From assembly GCA_032207245.1 (NCBI GenBank), contig CM063503.1, forward strand, positions 107,585,522 through 107,649,521: 64,000 nucleotides of DNA, given 5' to 3'. The stretch comes from Pardosa pseudoannulata (lineage: Eukaryota > Arthropoda > Arachnida > Araneae > Lycosidae). The notes beneath the pieces are model-generated. The model was not told the origin of the DNA and ran no database searches. It saw only the letters and a list, made by a program, of their open reading frames with translations. Position numbers and translations under genes: made by a program. This document shows positions 55,868 through 64,000 of the stretch, in pieces; positions within the stretch are counted from its first letter, which is position 1, and each line of letters starts with the position of its first letter.

Positions 55868-57184
55868 TATGTAAGTAGGAGTTTTATAAGATAACCCCCC
55901 TAAAAATGTCGAAGAATAGATTATTAAAAACCACAATCCCAGACAACACATAGTTGTTTATAATTAACCTATAATACTAGTGATGGCTTTAAATTTAAAG
56001 TATTATTAATATATTTGGTAAGGTTAAATGTCCCGAAAGATTGTAAGAAGAATTTGAATTCGTAATAAATACATATTTCTTATTTTTGTCTCTTTATTTC
56101 TCCGCCCAGAAAGCCATTTTAAATTTTTATAATTCATTGCCGGAATGAATCTATAGTAATAGAAAGAAACAATTTTTTTCTTTCTAAGGTATGTGTTTAT
56201 TTACTAAATCTATGAAAATTTTAACCGTCTATAATGTTTGACTGTCACTTACAAAATAAAACAATATAATTGTTAAATCTGTTAACACAGTTTTATTTAT
56301 GTGCTTCTTAAGTACGGCGAGGAATAAAATTAAAAGCATATCTATTATTTTTCTGAATGCCAGGGGTTCAACTTCACAGACGCAATTATACAGTGTAAAA
56401 AATTTCACTCAAATAAAATGTTGTTTACGCCATCAATTTTAAATTTCTATCAACTTTTTCTTTGTGTTTTTCCTTTCAGGAAGCTGTTTTAAGGTACTTA
56501 ACGCATCGGTAGAATGAATCTATGAACACAAAAGGAAAGTTTTTTTTCGCTTTCACCCATTGTCTTAATATATAAAAGCCATGAAGCTTGAAACTATCTT
56601 GAAAGATTGGATGTTCCTTAGAGTAAACAGCTATAATAGTAAAACTGTAAGCAAATTTTCATTGAAGTGGATGATGAATAAAAGAAACAAAAGTGTGGAA
56701 TCTTTTTATCAAAAGTATTTCATTTTTATTTAACTTGCTTTGTTAAGAATTACTTTAGAGACATCACGAAAATATTCAAATGAGAAGAGTTATGGTCAAT
56801 AATATATTTTCTTTTACCAAATGTAGATGGCAGCACCTGCAGATACTTCAATTTTGGAGAACTAAAGTAAATGTATGCATGTTTTTGATATCTTCATTGA
56901 TCTTTAGATTCATCCATTATATTTAGTGAAAGTAAAGATATTTTTTTCTCAGAAAATCCAACCAAAATAAAACAAATAAAAATTTCAGTATCTTTAAATT
57001 AAAATAAACATATGAATTGTGTTAATAATTAAAATAATTAAAATTATATAAATATATTCTAAATAAAAATATTATTTTCAAAAACACAAATCTGCATGTA
57101 CAACATCAATCGAAACTTGTTTCTTCATTCTACTAAAGTAAAAAAAAAACACATATAAATGCTTATCACATTACCTTATCTGAA
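55868..57184. other. Intergenic with a diverged tandem pair
   Basis: CAGAAAGCCATTTTAA at 56107 and CAGGAAGCTGTTTTAA at 56477 (370 bases apart) are each followed by GAATGAATCTAT at matching distance and then a T-rich run with CTTTC. This suggests an old tandem duplication of a roughly 370-base unit. No coding signal. Confidence 0.4.
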
Positions 57185-57204
57185 ATATATATATCTATAT
57201 ATAT

Positions 57205-57276
<72 letters not shown>
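57185..57276. repeat. (AT)n microsatellite
   Basis: AT array with CTAT and TAATAT slips. Confidence 0.95.
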
Positions 57277-60246
<2,970 letters not shown>

Positions 60247-60310
60247 GTATTGTGGCGTCACTTATCAATGCAAACCACTTTCACCATGGTTGCAGCTTCT
60301 ACTCGGCGAC

Positions 60311-60388
60311 ATGCAAATTTCACCATGTGGGAAATGCAAATTTCCGGAGTGAAGAAGACGCTAGGGACTTTCCCGACGGGTATAAATA
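60311..60388 (+). promoter_or_regulatory. Octamer, kappaB and TATA motifs
   Basis: ATGCAAAT at 60311-60318 and 60334-60341 are exact octamer (POU-domain) words 23 bases apart. GGGACTTTCC at 60364-60373 fits the GGGRNYYYCC kappaB consensus exactly. TATAAATA at 60381-60388 follows 8 bases later. The tight order is promoter-like; function is inferred from motifs only. Confidence 0.6.
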
Positions 60389-60465
60389 CCCAGCACCAAC
60401 CGCTGGTATCGCTGCAGTTAGAAGTTTCTAGGTTGTTTTGCTGCCGCTGATGTAAATATCTTGTA

Positions 60466-60471
60466 AATAAA
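60466..60471 (+). terminator. AATAAA polyadenylation signal
   Basis: Canonical hexamer about 85 bases downstream of the TATA box, followed within about 25 bases by a T-rich GTCTTTTT stretch. Confidence 0.5.
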
Positions 60472-60508
60472 AAGTGGTAGTTAAGTCCTATGGTCTTTTT
60501 CCACTTTA

Positions 60509-61740
60509 GTATCTATTTATTTTTTCTAAATAACTTTTAATAAGAAAAAAGTTACATAGGTATTAAAGCAATTAGTTTATAACTTCTATGTGCCATGGAC
60601 TTGATTAAACATTTAATTTAGCTAAGCAATTAAAATGTTGTAAAGCTCTAAATTTCTATGCTTTTTGTTTTTATTTCGAAATTTTAAGGTTAATATTCAT
60701 TCCTTGGAGTTGATTTGTTCTTGTTTTGTTGAATAAACAATTCCCATTTCCTGAATTAAGCAGACAGCAATGCATTTAAGACGTTTTCGTGGAGTAAATT
60801 CTAATATCGGATTTGAAAGAGTTTTTAATAAAATTGATTAAAAAGTCATAGGATAGCAGAAAAACTATGTATATTAAATTAAACAATAAACAATGAATAA
60901 TTAAAATCCTTTTAGTATCGATAATGGTTATACGGGGTTAAAATTAGAAATTGCAGATCAGATAACACTCTTCTTCCTTTTAACCATATAATAAATGAAA
61001 ATTCTCGGCTTTAAGATTGACTTCAATCTACATATAAATATTTATGAAGATAATATCGATTATATTTCTAAAGAAACTAATTTGTTTTCCTCGCAACAGC
61101 TAAAATAACTGCAGCTTAGTGTCTATTCATACTTAGGAAAACTAGATATTTTAAATGGACTATATAAAATATTGACAAGCAAACAGTTTAAGGTTATCAC
61201 CGCATATATTCTTTTTAATACTTTGTATAAGAATGTTAAAAAGTACTTTTTTCATTGTATCATTATCAAATGAAACATAAACTTTCAAATATGTTAAATA
61301 TATAAACAGCTTATTATAAAAAAAACTGGTTTATCTAAGAAATGGTAAGCAATATTTAAAATATACCTAAATTGTTTCTTTGTGTAGATTTTTAAATTCC
61401 AAAAGAAATAATGCCCCGATTAATAGAGATAAATCAAGAAATATCTTTCCATATTAATTTTACGTAATTGCGAAACATAACCAAAGATTTATGAAATTAA
61501 ATGCATCTATATGGCTCAGAGTAATATAAAATCTCTTTCGCAGCTGACGCAAAATTTCTCGACAATGTAGAGCTATTAAGTATGATAAATGAAATTTCAT
61601 TTAGAGTTTGATGCCATTTGTGTGATAAAATGTCTGAATTTCAGAACATGGAATGTGCTTTGCAGAAGCTTTATATACTGTTTATGCTTGTCACATCACT
61701 CAAATAATTTTAGACTTTCGTGACACTATCAAATTTATAC
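60509..61740. other. Intergenic, nothing recognised
   Basis: A+T-rich DNA. No retroelement body or second LTR follows the candidate LTR. Confidence 0.5.
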
Positions 61741-61955
<215 letters not shown>

Positions 61956-64000
61956 ACATATATAAGGATAAGTATAAAGGATTTTTTATTACTTTTTAGC
62001 AGATTATTAATATAGAAATTCAAAATTCTTCATGTGGATAAAATCTATAATAAATACAAATCTTATAAAAATATTAACTTTATTGTATGATTTTTGTAGC
62101 ATTATAATTTATATTATACCACTGTATGCATTTAAAAAGTTGGATATATATGTAAACGCTATAAAAAGGCCATGCGGCTCTCAAAAGAAGAAACATTGTT
62201 AAAAAACTATCATTTTCGGTATCCAGTATCTTGAAAACTACACAAACATAATTGCTTTACAAACATAATTCACGTCATAGCCTTTTTACGTAGTTAAAAT
62301 TAATTATTATCTTAACATATGTATTGTATTCATTTTTGCAATCTAAATATTGTTGTTAGCAAGTTTTAAATAAAGGACACTTTGTTGTAAGTAAAAGTGA
62401 TATCAAGGCTAACGAGCATAACTAAAAATATAATAAAATTTTATTCACACTTATTGCTTTAAAATTTACTATAATATCTTAAAATAACTTAGAACCTAAA
62501 TTTGTTTATATTTCTAAAAAATAACATTTGAAAACAGTGACTTTTTTTCTTTAAAAATTGATAAATTTATTAGTAAAAAATGAAAAAAATAAAATAAAAA
62601 TTAATGATTATATTTTGAGAAATATAGAAGAAAATTTATATTAATTATACTTTATACAACGTGTAAAAATGTCATGAGAAATAATTAAATCCTATTGCGA
62701 TAGTATTCACTTAACGTGAAAAAAAACACAATTTGAGAAAAATCAAGTGAAAGTTTTATAAGTTTAAATTTGCTTACAGTAAACAACTGACACCTTTTTA
62801 TTCACAACTCCTCTCAATATCTCAATTTTTTTAAGCGGGTTGTTTTAAAATGTTCAAGACTGAATATATTTTCTAATTTTGAAATTCCCTTTTTGTTAAT
62901 TTAACTGTCTTATGACCCCTTAAAGGTCATAATTTTTTTAACCTAAATTAGAAATTTGCATACTAGAAAAATGTATTTATTAAAAATTGAAACTGAAAAC
63001 AGTTTGTGTATAACAGAACATGCTGACTTTTGTTTACATTAATAAATTTCAATTTACGAGTTTATAGCTTCATTTACTAATAATTATAATAACAAGTTTA
63101 TCGAATTTATTATTAAAATTTAAAAAAAAGAGAGGAGAAATTTTAAAAACGGGCATCGAATATAAACTAATTATGTACACATATTATAATATATACTACA
63201 CTCGGTAAAAAGAAGATAAAAGCTACATATTTCTTTTAAATTATACACAAAGTACATATAAATATTTTAACATAAAAAATGAATATGTATTTTACATACG
63301 TATATTATATAAGTTAAAATTTCTTTTTTGATAATAATTGTAAAATATTTCCCAAACTATTAGAAGTCATCAAATAAAGTTGGAAACATATGTATGAATA
63401 ATGATATCCACTACAAATAAATAGTTAATTAATTTGTAAAAGTGTGAATAATGTATAAATTACATTTAATTTTTTCTTTAAATAAACATAATATTTTATT
63501 ATTATTGTTAAACATCTTGTAAAGTAAATATAGATATTTCTTCACTCCTACAAAACTTTGAATTAAAATATATTTCACCATTTAAATGTGTATTGCATTC
63601 TTTCTTAATTACAAAAATGATAATTATATCAGCAATATATCGCTGGTATCTAGCTCTTTACACTCAGATTTTACATAGCTGTGAAATTTCGTAGATATAG
63701 TTGCAGAATTTAAGGATTATTTAGAATTAAGGACTATTCACACTTTAAACCTCGGAACAAAGAAGAAGTAAATCATATAAGTACGTAATACAATATAAAT
63801 ACTATGTAAAAAATGTATACAGCATTTTCGTTACTGTAATGAACTTACTTAAGGCTACGGAGAATGTAGTTAATAGCTGATATGTAATAAATGAACCTTT
63901 CACCAATTTCAACTTTGGAAGATAGTTGAGTTTGCTTCTAAATTATTGTATTACTATTTTTAATGTTAACTTTTAGAATGAGAAAAATAGGTAAGTATTA
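61956..64000. other. Gene-free A+T-rich DNA
   Basis: One perfect 8-bp hairpin (TTATGACC 62910-62917, GGTCATAA 62925-62932, loop CCTTAAA). No other structure or gene signal. Confidence 0.5.

Larger units (their letters stand above)
60251..60508 (+). mobile_element. Candidate solo LTR, 258 bp
   Basis: A compact island far richer in G+C than its flanks. It starts TGTGGCGTCA and ends near TTTTTCCACTTTA, with GTAT on both sides (60247-60250 and 60509-60512) as a possible 4-bp target-site duplication. Inside, in promoter order, are two ATGCAAAT octamers, a GGGACTTTCC kappaB motif, a TATAAATA box (60381), an initiator-like GCAGTT (60413) and an AATAAA signal (60466-60471). TATA-to-polyA spacing of about 85 bases suits the U3-R-U5 layout of an LTR. 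The 3' end is not the canonical CA, and no primer-binding site or internal region follows, so a solo LTR is an inference. A short histone-like or other promoter is the alternative. Frames at 60201-60431 and 60250-60450 are open by chance. Confidence 0.5.

Overview
This window is a very A+T-rich stretch of a nuclear animal genome, by eye about three quarters A+T. It has no intact protein-coding gene, no tRNA or rRNA that I can recognise, and no bacterial-type gene organisation. The degraded mobile elements and the long (TA)n, (GT)n, (GA)n and (GATA)n arrays point to an invertebrate metazoan. The elements comprise Tc1/mariner-type, piggyBac-type, an I/jockey-type LINE 3' end, a probable solo LTR and short terminal-inverted-repeat elements. 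An arthropod (perhaps chelicerate) or mollusc fits, but the sequence does not decide between them. A run of exactly 100 N at 53697-53796 marks a scaffold gap.

Layout. 1-3.6 kb is a large imperfect tandem duplication with a nested 213-bp duplication; its differences look like consensus errors. 3.6-4.6 kb holds a broken Tc1/mariner transposase on the minus strand. 4.7-9.9 kb is featureless apart from microsatellites. 9.90-10.04 kb is a 137-bp inverted-repeat element. 10-23 kb is gene desert with an old duplicated block (13.3 and 14.45 kb) and a (TA)n(GATA)n array at 17 kb. 23.37-24.90 kb is a long inverted repeat with two 280-bp arms. 26.39-26.97 kb is a 569-bp internally deleted piggyBac element flanked by TTAA. 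29-36 kb is desert with a 96-bp tandem duplication (31.9 kb) and a strong hairpin (35.9 kb). 40.38-40.80 kb is a 423-bp inverted-repeat element that sits inside a (TA)n microsatellite and carries a perfect 26-bp palindrome. 42.5, 48.2 and 56 kb hold small tandem duplications. 46.2-47.2 kb is nearly all AT satellite. 50.5-50.9 kb is a LINE 3' end, followed by a less A+T-rich unassigned block. 55.2 kb is a 200-bp purine tract. 60.25-60.51 kb is a candidate solo LTR with a kappaB motif, two octamer motifs, a TATA box and a polyadenylation signal.

Nothing here works together as a pathway. The window reads as intergenic DNA or the interior of a long intron, shaped by transposon decay and microsatellite growth. 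The items most worth checking are the long inverted repeat, the two palindrome-bearing elements at 26.4 and 40.4 kb, and the candidate LTR.
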